A model generated the notes under the pieces. It saw only the letters and a program-made list of their open reading frames with translations. It was not told the origin of the DNA and ran no database searches. A DNA stretch of 6,510 nt, taken from assembly GCA_027443745.1 (NCBI GenBank), contig DAIAZB010000516.1, positions 1-6,510 of the forward strand. The letters run 5' to 3'. The stretch comes from Thiomonas sp. (lineage in GTDB: Bacteria > Pseudomonadota > Gammaproteobacteria > Burkholderiales > Burkholderiaceae). Shown here in pieces: positions 1 to 6,386 of the stretch (positions within the stretch are counted from its first letter, which is position 1; every line of letters begins with the position of its first letter). The position numbers and the translations under genes were made by a program.

Positions 1-2
1 TC

Positions 3-287
3 TCCGTGCACGACGTCGTGATCACGCAGTCCCAAGGAACCATACACCAGCAAGCGGATGAACACCTGTCCTCGTCCGATATCGCCATTGTCCGCGCACG
101 TCGAATGCTGGATGAGGCTGCGCAAGCCGTTGCCGCTGAGCAGGATCCGCGTGGGGTCATTCGAGACCCCGAACAGAACCATTTTCACGACATGGTTGTG
201 ATCACGGCGGAAGTTGACAACGAGGAATCCGAAACCGCCTTCTGCGAGCGGCAGACTCAGCGTACGGACCTGTACCAGCGGTCCTGA
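3..287 (+). CDS. Rieske-type aromatic oxygenase large subunit, C-terminal fragment (5' end outside window)
   Basis: The frame is open from the window edge and ends at TGA 285-287, giving about 94 residues. The GTG at 6 is probably an internal valine, not a start. The stretch EHLSSSDIAIVRARRML, preceded by QSQGTI, resembles the C-terminal helix region of phthalate 4,5-dioxygenase-like and vanillate-demethylase-like oxygenases, where a 'QG.I..R..EHLG.SD.AI...RR.L' pattern is typical. The Rieske [2Fe-2S] motif and the mononuclear iron ligands lie upstream of the window, so catalytic competence cannot be judged. Such enzymes hydroxylate or O-demethylate aromatic substrates in the cytoplasm with electrons from a reductase, and a matching reductase gene begins 18 bp downstream. 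The family assignment rests on this C-terminal signature and the context. Third-position GC is about 65% in a 48-codon hand sample, lower than in the genes after 1432. Confidence 0.72.
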   Translation, partial: SVHDVVITQSQGTIHQQADEHLSSSDIAIVRARRMLDEAAQAVAAEQDPRGVIRDPEQNHFHDMVVITAEVDNEESETAFCERQTQRTDLYQRS

Positions 288-305
288 GGGATTCAACCAG
301 GGCGG

Positions 306-1391
306 ATGGGTTGGTCCGTCGCGAATTGCCGGGGCCATATCGTCCGGCAGAAACTGATGGGAGAGCGCGCCTTCGACCCCAGGTGGGAGGCGAGGCCGCG
401 CATCGACGTTGTGAACGATATTTCAACTGACCGGATCCCCGTGCGCGTTGCGCGGGTCGAGGCAATCGCAACGAACATTTGTCGCTTTGATCTGCGACGA
501 ATCGACGGCGGGCCCCTGCCCAGATGGCGCGCGGGTGCGCATATCGACGTACATATTGGGCCGGGATTGGTTCGCCAGTACTCCCTTTGCGGTGATACGA
601 ATAGCCCGGAGTGCTATTCGATCGCCGTCAAGCGGGAAGAACCATCAAGAGGTGGTTCGGCCGCATTGCACGCGAACATCCGCGCAGGGGCCGATCTGGA
701 GATTTCAGCGCCCCGAAATCTCTTCCCGCTTGAAGTGGGCGAGGGGGAGCGCGTTCTCCTGGTCGCAGCCGGGATCGGTATCACACCCATCATCACGATG
801 GCTCGGGAACTGGCGCGATCGCGGCGGCGCTTTGCACTCCTCTATTTCGTTCGAGACAGGGACGCCTGCGCGTTTCGCGAGGAGGTCTCGACTTCGCCAC
901 TCCGCGAAGCTACGGAAGTCTTTCATGAAAACACGCAGGAGCGCGTGAGGGCAATATTGGGAGCTCGCCTGAACGGCTCCGTGGTCTATGACCGGATCTA
1001 CACCTGCGGACCAGGGGGCTTCATGTCCTGTGTACGACAGGTGGCCGCGGAGAGCGGGATCCAGGAAGACTTCGTCCGCTCGGAATCCTTCAGCGCAATC
1101 GGGCGCAAGGATGAGGCTGCGTCCAAAGGCTTCTGCCTGGGACTCGCACGAACGGGGGTGGAGCTCTACGTGCCGGAAGGCTCGTCAGCAGTGGACGTTG
1201 TGCGAGCGGCGGGCATTGCGATCGAAACCTCGTGCGAGCAGGGGATATGTGGAGCTTGTATCGCGAAGGTTCTCGATGGTATTCCAGATCACCGTGATTC
1301 CTTTCTCACGGAAGCAGAGAAGAGGCGGAACGACTGCATGGCACTGTGTGTGTCGCGAGCCCGCTCGGAGAAATTGGTGGTGGACCTATAG
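306..1391 (+). CDS. Oxygenase reductase: flavin / NAD(P)H / C-terminal [2Fe-2S] ferredoxin (phthalate dioxygenase reductase or VanB type)
   Basis: This cytoplasmic electron-transfer protein should pass electrons from NAD(P)H through flavin and a plant-type [2Fe-2S] cluster to the Rieske oxygenase encoded just upstream. Numbering is from the ATG at 306 (361 aa). The flavin-binding barrel carries GAHIDVHI (77-84) and RQYS (90-93). The nucleotide-binding domain carries AAGIGITPI (154-162) and YTCGP (232-236). The C-terminal ferredoxin has C310, C315 and C318 in CEQGICGAC, with C348 in LCVSRA as the fourth ligand, so the cluster looks intact. The domain order flavin-NAD-ferredoxin is that of phthalate dioxygenase reductase and VanB, which are about 315-325 aa. 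The extra ~40 N-terminal residues leave the start uncertain: ATG 357 or GTG 411 (326 aa, beginning MNDISTDRIPVRV) are alternatives. No convincing ribosome binding site decides among them. Third-position GC between 306 and 410 (about 83%) is compatible with coding. Confidence 0.9.
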   Translation: MGWSVANCRGHIVRQKLMGERAFDPRWEARPRIDVVNDISTDRIPVRVARVEAIATNICRFDLRRIDGGPLPRWRAGAHIDVHIGPGLVRQYSLCGDTNSPECYSIAVKREEPSRGGSAALHANIRAGADLEISAPRNLFPLEVGEGERVLLVAAGIGITPIITMARELARSRRRFALLYFVRDRDACAFREEVSTSPLREATEVFHENTQERVRAILGARLNGSVVYDRIYTCGPGGFMSCVRQVAAESGIQEDFVRSESFSAIGRKDEAASKGFCLGLARTGVELYVPEGSSAVDVVRAAGIAIETSCEQGICGACIAKVLDGIPDHRDSFLTEAEKRRNDCMALCVSRARSEKLVVDL

Positions 1392-1393
1392 AA

Positions 1394-1416
1394 ATACCCC
1401 CGGATCCCCGGGGTAT
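1394..1416 (+). promoter_or_regulatory. Intercistronic inverted repeat (7-bp arms) before the FadL-type gene
   Basis: The arms ATACCCC (1394-1400) and GGGGTAT (1410-1416) are perfect reverse complements around a 9-base centre. The repeat starts 3 bases after the reductase stop codon and ends 3 bases before the AGGAGGAG ribosome binding site of the next gene. No T-run follows, so it does not look like an ordinary intrinsic terminator. It could be an mRNA-processing or stabilising hairpin between cistrons, or a protein-binding dyad. The outer ATAC...GTAT ends recall LysR-type operators, but the 15-base spacing is not the usual 7. The repeat is seen in the sequence; its function is not known. 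Confidence 0.4.
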
Positions 1417-1419
1417 AAC

Positions 1420-1427
1420 AGGAGGAG
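1420..1427 (+). promoter_or_regulatory. Strong ribosome binding site for the outer-membrane channel gene
   Basis: AGGAGGAG lies 4 bases before the ATG at 1432, and its core AGGAGG ends 6 bases before that ATG. This near-perfect Shine-Dalgarno sequence fixes the start at 1432. It shows that the longer open frame reaching back to 988, which overlaps the reductase gene, is not used. It is the strongest ribosome binding site I see in the window. Confidence 0.85.
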
Positions 1428-1431
1428 ACCT

Positions 1432-2616
1432 ATGTTGAACAAGACCTTTCCCAAAGGCTGGCGCAAGCCGCTCATGGCGGCAGCCTGCGTTGCCTGTTCG
1501 TGCCAGGCCGCCCACGCGGTCGATGGCATTTCATTGGCCGGAACGGGCGTCAAGGCCGCCGGGATGGGCGGCGTGTCGATCGCCTTTCCGCAGGATGCAA
1601 CCGCGGCCGCGGATAACCCTGCAGGCATGGCGCTCGTTGGGAATAGAGTGGACTTCGGCGTGCAGGTCCTCGAGCCGTTGACCGACTTTCAATACGGCAG
1701 CCCTTCCAACTCGCTGCATACCGGGCGGATTTATGCGATCCCCGACGGCGGTGTGAACTGGCAGATCGATCCCAAGGTGACCTTCGGCGTTTCCATATTC
1801 GGGGTCGGTGTCGGAACGAACTATGGTCGCGCAGCGCTTCCCGTCGCGGGAGCTGGGCAGGCGAAATCGAGCCTGCAAACGGTGATAACGGCACCGACCG
1901 TTACCTATGAGTTCGCGCGCGGCAATTACGTCGGCCTCAGTCTCGCCGCGGCGATGGAGCGATTTTCAGCGAATGGCGTGATCGTACCCGATGCAGGTGG
2001 TGGATTGATGGCACTTCCAAGCCATGGCGTGTCGACGGCCTTCGGCTACGGTTTGCGCCTGGGCTACATCGGGCGCATCACCCCGAAGCTTACCCTGGGC
2101 GCCAGCTTTGCCAGCATGATTCGCATGGGAAAGCTGAGCGGCTATTCGAACGATCTGCTCGCCCCGGGGGGCGGGCGGATCGACATTGGGGAGCAGTACG
2201 GGGCGGGCCTTGCCTACAGAGTGACGCCGTCGCTGACCTTGGCGGCGGACTTGTTGCACATGGAGTTCTCGAACACGATTATCGGGTCGGCCGATGCCTT
2301 CGGGTGGAAAAACCAGAACTTCTTTCGGGGCGGCCTGTCGTGGCGCGAGAGTGAAAGATTGACGCTGCGCGCGGGATTCTCGGTTGGCAATCACCCCATC
2401 GACTCGGCGGTCGTGGCGCGCAATTTGTTGTCGCCCATGCCTGTTTCCAGTTCCATTTCCTGCGGGGCTACTTACGAGTTGGGCAACGGAAATGAGATCA
2501 GCGGAGACTTCGACTATGGGTTCCCGGTAACTGTTTCGGGCAGTGGGGCGAGTGCCGGGTTCGTGGACCGGACGAAGACCGAAGTGATTGGCGTAAGCCT
2601 GGGCCATCGTTTCTGA
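1432..2616 (+). CDS. FadL/TodX-like (OmpP1 family) outer-membrane channel for hydrophobic compounds
   Basis: The predicted precursor is 394 aa. Residues 1-29 form a Sec signal peptide: basic N-terminus (K4, K8, R11, K12), a hydrophobic Ala/Cys-rich core, and probable cleavage after AHA (27-29). The mature N-terminus carries GTGVKAAGMGGVSIAF (37-52) and NPAGMA (62-67), the hallmark start of the FadL family. Alternating polar/hydrophobic strands follow, and LTLRAGFSVGNHPID (310-324) matches the family's conserved C-terminal region. The chain ends in phenylalanine (F394), the usual outer-membrane barrel terminus. It is somewhat shorter than E. coli FadL (446-aa precursor) but complete. FadL-type channels admit long-chain fatty acids; TodX-like members near aromatic-degradation genes admit aromatic hydrocarbons. 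The position after an oxygenase/reductase pair suggests uptake of that pathway's substrate, which is inference. The start is fixed by the ribosome binding site at 1420-1427. Confidence 0.88.
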   Translation: MLNKTFPKGWRKPLMAAACVACSCQAAHAVDGISLAGTGVKAAGMGGVSIAFPQDATAAADNPAGMALVGNRVDFGVQVLEPLTDFQYGSPSNSLHTGRIYAIPDGGVNWQIDPKVTFGVSIFGVGVGTNYGRAALPVAGAGQAKSSLQTVITAPTVTYEFARGNYVGLSLAAAMERFSANGVIVPDAGGGLMALPSHGVSTAFGYGLRLGYIGRITPKLTLGASFASMIRMGKLSGYSNDLLAPGGGRIDIGEQYGAGLAYRVTPSLTLAADLLHMEFSNTIIGSADAFGWKNQNFFRGGLSWRESERLTLRAGFSVGNHPIDSAVVARNLLSPMPVSSSISCGATYELGNGNEISGDFDYGFPVTVSGSGASAGFVDRTKTEVIGVSLGHRF

Positions 2617-2659
2617 TGCGGCTTGCCAATGGGCTGGATGCAGGCCGGGGGGATGTGAT

Positions 2660-2932
2660 GTGACCCTGAAGCAGCTTGTCTATTTTGTCCGCATCGCGGA
2701 AGCGGGGAGCATCAACCAGGCGGCCAGGCGCCTGGGCGTCGCGCAATCGGCCGTGACCCGGCAATTGCAGATCCTGGAGGTGGGGCTCGGGTCGGCGTTG
2801 TTTGCCAGGGGAAAGAGCGGCGTGCAGTTGACCGAACAGGGCGTGGCATTCCTGCCTTATGCGCGAGAAGTATCGCTGTTGCTGGAGGCGGCGGTGCGGG
2901 AAGTTTCCAGGGCTCGTCCGAGCGATTTCTAG
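2660..2932 (+). CDS. LysR-family DNA-binding domain only (90 aa, effector domain absent)
   Basis: The product starts MTLKQLVYFVRIAEAGSINQ and contains the winged helix-turn-helix of LysR-type regulators: AARRLGVAQSAVTRQLQILE (about 21-40), LFARGKSGVQLTEQG (about 53-67), then the linker/dimerisation helix to about residue 85. The frame stops at TAG 2930-2932, exactly where the ~200-residue ligand-binding domain would normally begin; full LysR proteins are about 300 aa. I checked the forward frames between 2933 and 3081 and found no effector-domain remnant. The start is GTG 2660, with GGGGGG (2647-2652) as a plausible ribosome binding site. The gene is co-directional with its neighbours, 43 bp after the channel gene, whereas LysR genes are usually divergent. 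It may be a decayed regulator whose 3' part was deleted, or a functional stand-alone dimeric DNA-binder lacking an inducer response. Third-position GC (about 84% in 37 codons) looks like normal coding. Confidence 0.75.
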   Translation: MTLKQLVYFVRIAEAGSINQAARRLGVAQSAVTRQLQILEVGLGSALFARGKSGVQLTEQGVAFLPYAREVSLLLEAAVREVSRARPSDF

Positions 2933-3047
2933 CCGAGCCGCGCTTCGGAGGTCCGGGTGCGAGAAGAGTGCGTGGTCGTGGCCGCTTTACGGTCTGCAGG
3001 ATCCGGGGCTTCAAGGGCGAAGGCCGCGCAAATGAGTGTGGACAAAC

Positions 3048-3071
3048 CCTTCCTGCGCAAGCGCAGGAAGG
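3048..3071 (+). promoter_or_regulatory. Perfect 11-bp inverted repeat overlapping the aldehyde dehydrogenase ribosome binding site
   Basis: CCTTCCTGCGC (3048-3058) and GCGCAGGAAGG (3061-3071) are exact reverse complements separated by AA. In RNA this would give a 10-bp GC-rich stem with a CAAG loop. The right arm contains AGGAAGG (3065-3071), the best ribosome binding site for the ATG at 3082 (10 bases between). Folding would therefore hide that site, suggesting translational control or a protein-binding operator. No T-run follows, so a standard intrinsic terminator is unlikely. The repeat and its overlap are directly visible; the regulatory role is inference. Confidence 0.5.
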
Positions 3072-3081
3072 ACAATCTCAG

Positions 3082-4593
3082 ATGGGAGACAGCATGGCGA
3101 GTTCTGCACAGCCTGCATTCGATGCCGGCATTGAATTGGGTTCCCGCGTCCTGTCGAGTTTCCATATCGACGGGCGGTGGGTGCGGCCGCATGGCGAACA
3201 ATCGGTGGAGCTCATTTCGCCGTCGACCGGGCGGCGGATCGCCGATGTTCGCCTTGGTAGCACGATGGACGTGGATCGCGCCGTTCATGCGGCGAGGCGG
3301 GCGTTTGACACCGGGCCCTGGCCGCGTTGGTCGGGGACCGAGCGCGCTGAGGTGCTTTCGCGCATGTCTGCGGCGATCGCGTCGCGTATGCCGCTGCTTT
3401 CGCGTCTGTGGACCTGGGAGGTCGGGGCACCGGTCCGGTTTGCGGATCTGTTCGTGCCGACGTTGACGGTCATGCTGGACTACTACGCGGGCCTGGCCTC
3501 GACGATGGCCTTCGAGGAGTTCCGGGCGACTCGCGGCGGGCATGCTCGCGTCGTGCGGCAGCCGGCAGGGGTCGCCGCGCTGATCGCACCGTGGAATGCG
3601 CAGAGTCCCATCCTGGGCTACAAGCTTGGAGCCGCGCTGGCTGCGGGTTGCACCGTGATCATCAAGGCGCCGCCAGAGACGCCCTTCGATGCGCTCGTGA
3701 TCGCCGAATGTGCGCAGGAGGCCGGCTTGCCCCCGGGAGTGCTGAACGTGGTCGTTGGAGACGCCGCGGCGGGGGCGCATCTCGTGTCGAGCGCTGGCGT
3801 CGACAAGGTCAGCTTCACCGGTAGCACGGCGACCGGCAAGCTGATCGCCAAGGCCTGTGCGGATCGCATGGCGCGCACGACCCTTGAACTTGGCGGAAAG
3901 TCTGCGGCGATCGTGCTCGACGATGCGGAGCTCGATGCCACGCTCGCCGCATTGGTGCCCTTCACGATGCCCTTCTCGGGCCAGATCTGCTTCGCGCAAA
4001 CCCGAATCCTGGTCCCGCGGCGCCTCGAACGGGACTTCGTCGAGGCCTACACGGCAATCATCGGCGGATTGCGCTGCGGGGATCCGTGGGATGGGGATAC
4101 GCAGATCGGTCCCGTCGCGAGTCGGCGACAGCGGGATCGGGTGTTGAAGTACATCGAAATGGGGCGAAGCGAGGGAGCGCGCCAGACGACCGGTGGTGGC
4201 ATGGCGCCGGAGTACGGCGAAGGGTTCCATGTACAACCCACCGTGTTCGCAGGCGTGACCCCCGATATGACGATTGCCCGTGACGAGATCTTCGGTCCGG
4301 TCGCTGCGATCATGGCTTACGACGATCTTGACCACGCGGTCGGCATGGCCAACGATTCGGACTTTGGATTGAGCGGAAGCATCTTCACGCGCGACCCTGA
4401 GCGCGGCTACGCGGTGGCGCGCCGAATCAGGAGCGGCAACGTCTGCGTAAACGGGTTGGAGGTCGCGCCGAACGTGCCCTTCGGCGGCTTCAAGCAATCC
4501 GGCATGGGCAGGGAAGGCGGCCCTGAAGGGCTGGGTGCGTTCCTTGAGGAGCAGGCCATCTATCTTCCGACGCCCTCGGGCTCGCCGAGCTGA
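3082..4593 (+). CDS. NAD(P)+-dependent aldehyde dehydrogenase
   Basis: The 503-aa product is a full-length cytoplasmic member of the aldehyde dehydrogenase superfamily, which oxidises aldehydes to carboxylic acids with NAD(P)+. All key residues are visible: N172 in APWN, K195 in IIKAPPETP for the cofactor, FTGSTATGK (245-253), the general base E269 in ELGGKS, the nucleophile C303 in GQIC, and E402 in EIFGPV. PFGGFKQSGMGREGG (466-480) closes the chain. Lys195 is followed by APPETP rather than the commoner P-SE, a variant I also associate with this superfamily. The start is ATG 3082 (ribosome binding site AGGAAGGA, 3065-3072) or ATG 3094 (GGGAGA, 3084-3089); the open frame back to 2968 shows no family similarity. 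It pairs with the GMC alcohol dehydrogenase 13 bp downstream, implying consecutive alcohol-to-aldehyde-to-acid steps. The substrate is not evident. Confidence 0.93.
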   Translation: MGDSMASSAQPAFDAGIELGSRVLSSFHIDGRWVRPHGEQSVELISPSTGRRIADVRLGSTMDVDRAVHAARRAFDTGPWPRWSGTERAEVLSRMSAAIASRMPLLSRLWTWEVGAPVRFADLFVPTLTVMLDYYAGLASTMAFEEFRATRGGHARVVRQPAGVAALIAPWNAQSPILGYKLGAALAAGCTVIIKAPPETPFDALVIAECAQEAGLPPGVLNVVVGDAAAGAHLVSSAGVDKVSFTGSTATGKLIAKACADRMARTTLELGGKSAAIVLDDAELDATLAALVPFTMPFSGQICFAQTRILVPRRLERDFVEAYTAIIGGLRCGDPWDGDTQIGPVASRRQRDRVLKYIEMGRSEGARQTTGGGMAPEYGEGFHVQPTVFAGVTPDMTIARDEIFGPVAAIMAYDDLDHAVGMANDSDFGLSGSIFTRDPERGYAVARRIRSGNVCVNGLEVAPNVPFGGFKQSGMGREGGPEGLGAFLEEQAIYLPTPSGSPS

Positions 4594-4606
4594 GCGGAGT
4601 GATGCC

Positions 4607-6214
4607 ATGGACTACGACTACATCGTGATCGGCGCGGGAAGTGCGGGGTGCGTGACGGCCAATCGCCTGGTGCGTGATTTTCGAGCGAGGGTCTTGCTGC
4701 TCGAGGCTGGGCCCCCAGCGCGCGGGTCTCTCGTTCGCATGCCGGCCGGCACGTTCAAGATGCTCTTCGATGGCAGCCCCTATGTGAAGCGCTATACGTC
4801 GGACGAACAGCCCTCGCTGGGGAACCGCAAGGTTTCGATCCCCCAAGGCAACGTCGTGGGGGGCGGTAGTTCTGTCAATGCGATGGCGTACACGCGAGGC
4901 TCGCATGCCGACTATGCGCGCTGGGTCGCGGCGACCGGCGATGAAGGCTGGTCGTGGTCAGGCCTGCTACCGTACTTCCGCAGGCAGGAGGCGAACCAGA
5001 GATTCGACAACGAGGCCCACGGTGCTGAAGGCCCGCTCAAGGTCTCGGATGCGCGGTACACGGTCGACGTGGCCGATCGCTTCGTCCGCGCGATGCAGCG
5101 GCAGGGGGTGCCGTTCGTGTCCGACTTCAACGCGGGCGTGTTGCAGGGGGTCGGATATATGCAGACCACGACCGAACGAGGTGAACGCTGCAGCGCCGCC
5201 GATGCGTTTCTCGAACCGATCAAGTCCGATCCCCGTCTGACGCTCATCTCCGGGGCGAGGGTCCATCGCGTTGTCCTGGAAGGGACGCGCGCTGTGGGCG
5301 TTGAATATGTCATGGCAAACGGCACGAGGCTTCGCGCTCGGGCAAACGCCGAAGTGCTCTTGTGTGGCGGCGCGTTCGGGACTCCGAAACTTCTGATGTT
5401 GTCGGGAATCGGTCCAGCCGGGCATCTGCGAGAGTGCGGGCTTGACGTGCGCGCTGACCTGCCAGGGGTGGGGGCAAACCTTCAGGACCACAATATTGCC
5501 GTCGTCTCCATGACCACGCACGGACAGCACGGCTACTTCGGCGAGGACCGAGGCCTGCGCGCGGTAAAAAACGCAATACGGTACTTGGCCTTCCGCAGTG
5601 GACCAATTGCGTCAAACGGAGCCGAGACCATGGCGTTCGTGAATCTGCAGAACCCGGAAGCAGAGCCGGACCTGCAGCTGTATTGTGTCGGCGTGATGTG
5701 GCCCGACCCGCAAGCGCCACGGCCGACCTATGGCATGACGCTGATGGCGAACCTGGTGCGGCCTCTGTCGCGCGGAACGGTGCGGCTGCGCTCGGCCAAC
5801 CCGGATGACGATGCCCGGGTCAGCCCCAACTGGCTTCAGCACGAGGCAGACACGAAGCGCTTGGTCGAGGCGCTGAGATTCTTCAGGACCGTAGTGTCCG
5901 CGGAGCCCTTCGCGTCGATCGTCAAGGAGGAAATCAGCCCGGGGCCTGCCCTCGAGACGGATGAGGCTCTCGGCAACTACGTTCGACGGACGACCGAGTC
6001 GAACTATCACCCGGTCGGGACATGTCGGATGGGACGCGAGGACGACCCCATGTCGGTGTTGGCGCCGGATCTCAAGGTCAAGGGTATCGATGGTCTCCGT
6101 GTGTTCGATGCGTCCATGATGCCGGAGATCATTAGCTCGAACACGAATGCCACGGTCATGGCCGTGGCCGATCGGGGCGTGGACCTCATGATGGGCGTAG
6201 CACCGCCACCGTAG
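4607..6214 (+). CDS. GMC-family FAD-dependent alcohol (choline-dehydrogenase-like) oxidoreductase
   Basis: The 535-aa product is a complete glucose-methanol-choline oxidoreductase, predicted to oxidise an alcohol to an aldehyde using FAD. Seen in order: the N-terminal dinucleotide-binding motif GAGSAGC (9-15) and LLLEAG (30-35); GMC signature 1 around 79-98 (PQGNVVGGGSSVN...YTRG); GMC signature 2 at 255-270 (GAFGTP...LSGIGP); the conserved LPGVGANLQDH (285-295); and the C-terminal active-site block HPVGTCRMG (468-476) with catalytic H468 and a partner Asn in SSNTNAT (N512 most likely). The length is typical of bacterial members (530-560 aa). There is no signal peptide, so it is cytoplasmic. 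ATG 4607 is preceded by GGAG (4596-4599) and lies 13 bp after the aldehyde dehydrogenase stop, so the two are probably co-transcribed. Relatives include choline, polyethylene-glycol and long-chain alcohol dehydrogenases. Whether it reduces oxygen or passes electrons to a quinone or cytochrome is unknown. Confidence 0.92.
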   Translation: MDYDYIVIGAGSAGCVTANRLVRDFRARVLLLEAGPPARGSLVRMPAGTFKMLFDGSPYVKRYTSDEQPSLGNRKVSIPQGNVVGGGSSVNAMAYTRGSHADYARWVAATGDEGWSWSGLLPYFRRQEANQRFDNEAHGAEGPLKVSDARYTVDVADRFVRAMQRQGVPFVSDFNAGVLQGVGYMQTTTERGERCSAADAFLEPIKSDPRLTLISGARVHRVVLEGTRAVGVEYVMANGTRLRARANAEVLLCGGAFGTPKLLMLSGIGPAGHLRECGLDVRADLPGVGANLQDHNIAVVSMTTHGQHGYFGEDRGLRAVKNAIRYLAFRSGPIASNGAETMAFVNLQNPEAEPDLQLYCVGVMWPDPQAPRPTYGMTLMANLVRPLSRGTVRLRSANPDDDARVSPNWLQHEADTKRLVEALRFFRTVVSAEPFASIVKEEISPGPALETDEALGNYVRRTTESNYHPVGTCRMGREDDPMSVLAPDLKVKGIDGLRVFDASMMPEIISSNTNATVMAVADRGVDLMMGVAPPP

Positions 6215-6277
6215 CCCTCCGAATTGCCGGCACGACCGGGCCGCCGTGAGCCGCGTTCTACCCCACTGGGGGTCGTC

Positions 6278-6303
6278 GCTGCCGCGCCGCTTTCAGCGGC
6301 AGC
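6278..6303 (+). terminator. Possible transcription terminator or GC-rich hairpin after the GMC gene
   Basis: GCTGCCGC (6278-6285) and GCGGCAGC (6296-6303) form a perfect 8-bp stem with a 10-base loop. An alternative hairpin inside it, GCCGCT/AGCGGC (6286-6291 and 6295-6300), would compete with the first. A smaller CCCC-ACT-GGGG hairpin lies just upstream (6261-6271). The group sits 64 bp after the GMC stop codon, where an operon end would be expected. No T-tract follows, so a Rho-independent terminator is not demonstrated; GC-rich intergenic DNA also forms such repeats by chance. Confidence 0.3.
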
Positions 6304-6386
6304 ACGGCCTCCCAGCCCGCTCGCCGCGCCAAGTCGTGGTGAGAGAGTGCACTAGGGCCGGCTTCCGGGGACCCGCCAACCATTCG

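Noticed and set aside
9..206. Short palindromes including GTGATCAC near 19 and near 199 in the Rieske fragment
   Set aside because: Both lie in coding sequence for similar V-I-T residues; two 8-base GATC-centred palindromes are not enough for a regulatory or repeat claim.
988..1431. Upstream extension of the channel gene frame overlapping the reductase
   Set aside because: The ribosome binding site and signal peptide fix the start at 1432. The extension is out of frame with the intact reductase and shows no domain, so it is not evidence of a fusion.
1966..2607. 213-codon minus-strand frame within the channel gene
   Set aside because: Its composition is that of a shadow frame and it lies entirely within a well-supported gene on the other strand.
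2933..3040. Possible promoter or remnant of the LysR effector domain after the short LysR gene
   Set aside because: I found no credible -35/-10 pair and no effector-domain residues in the forward frames.
2968..3081. Upstream extension of the aldehyde dehydrogenase frame by 38 codons
   Set aside because: It has no similarity to the family, runs through the inverted repeat, and the ATGs at 3082 and 3094 both have ribosome binding sites and give the normal family length.
2929..4608. 559-codon open frame on the minus strand, antisense to the aldehyde dehydrogenase
   Set aside because: Its translation is Arg/His/Pro-rich with no recognisable domain, and it mirrors a gene with a complete catalytic set. 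Long antisense frames are expected opposite high-GC3 genes.
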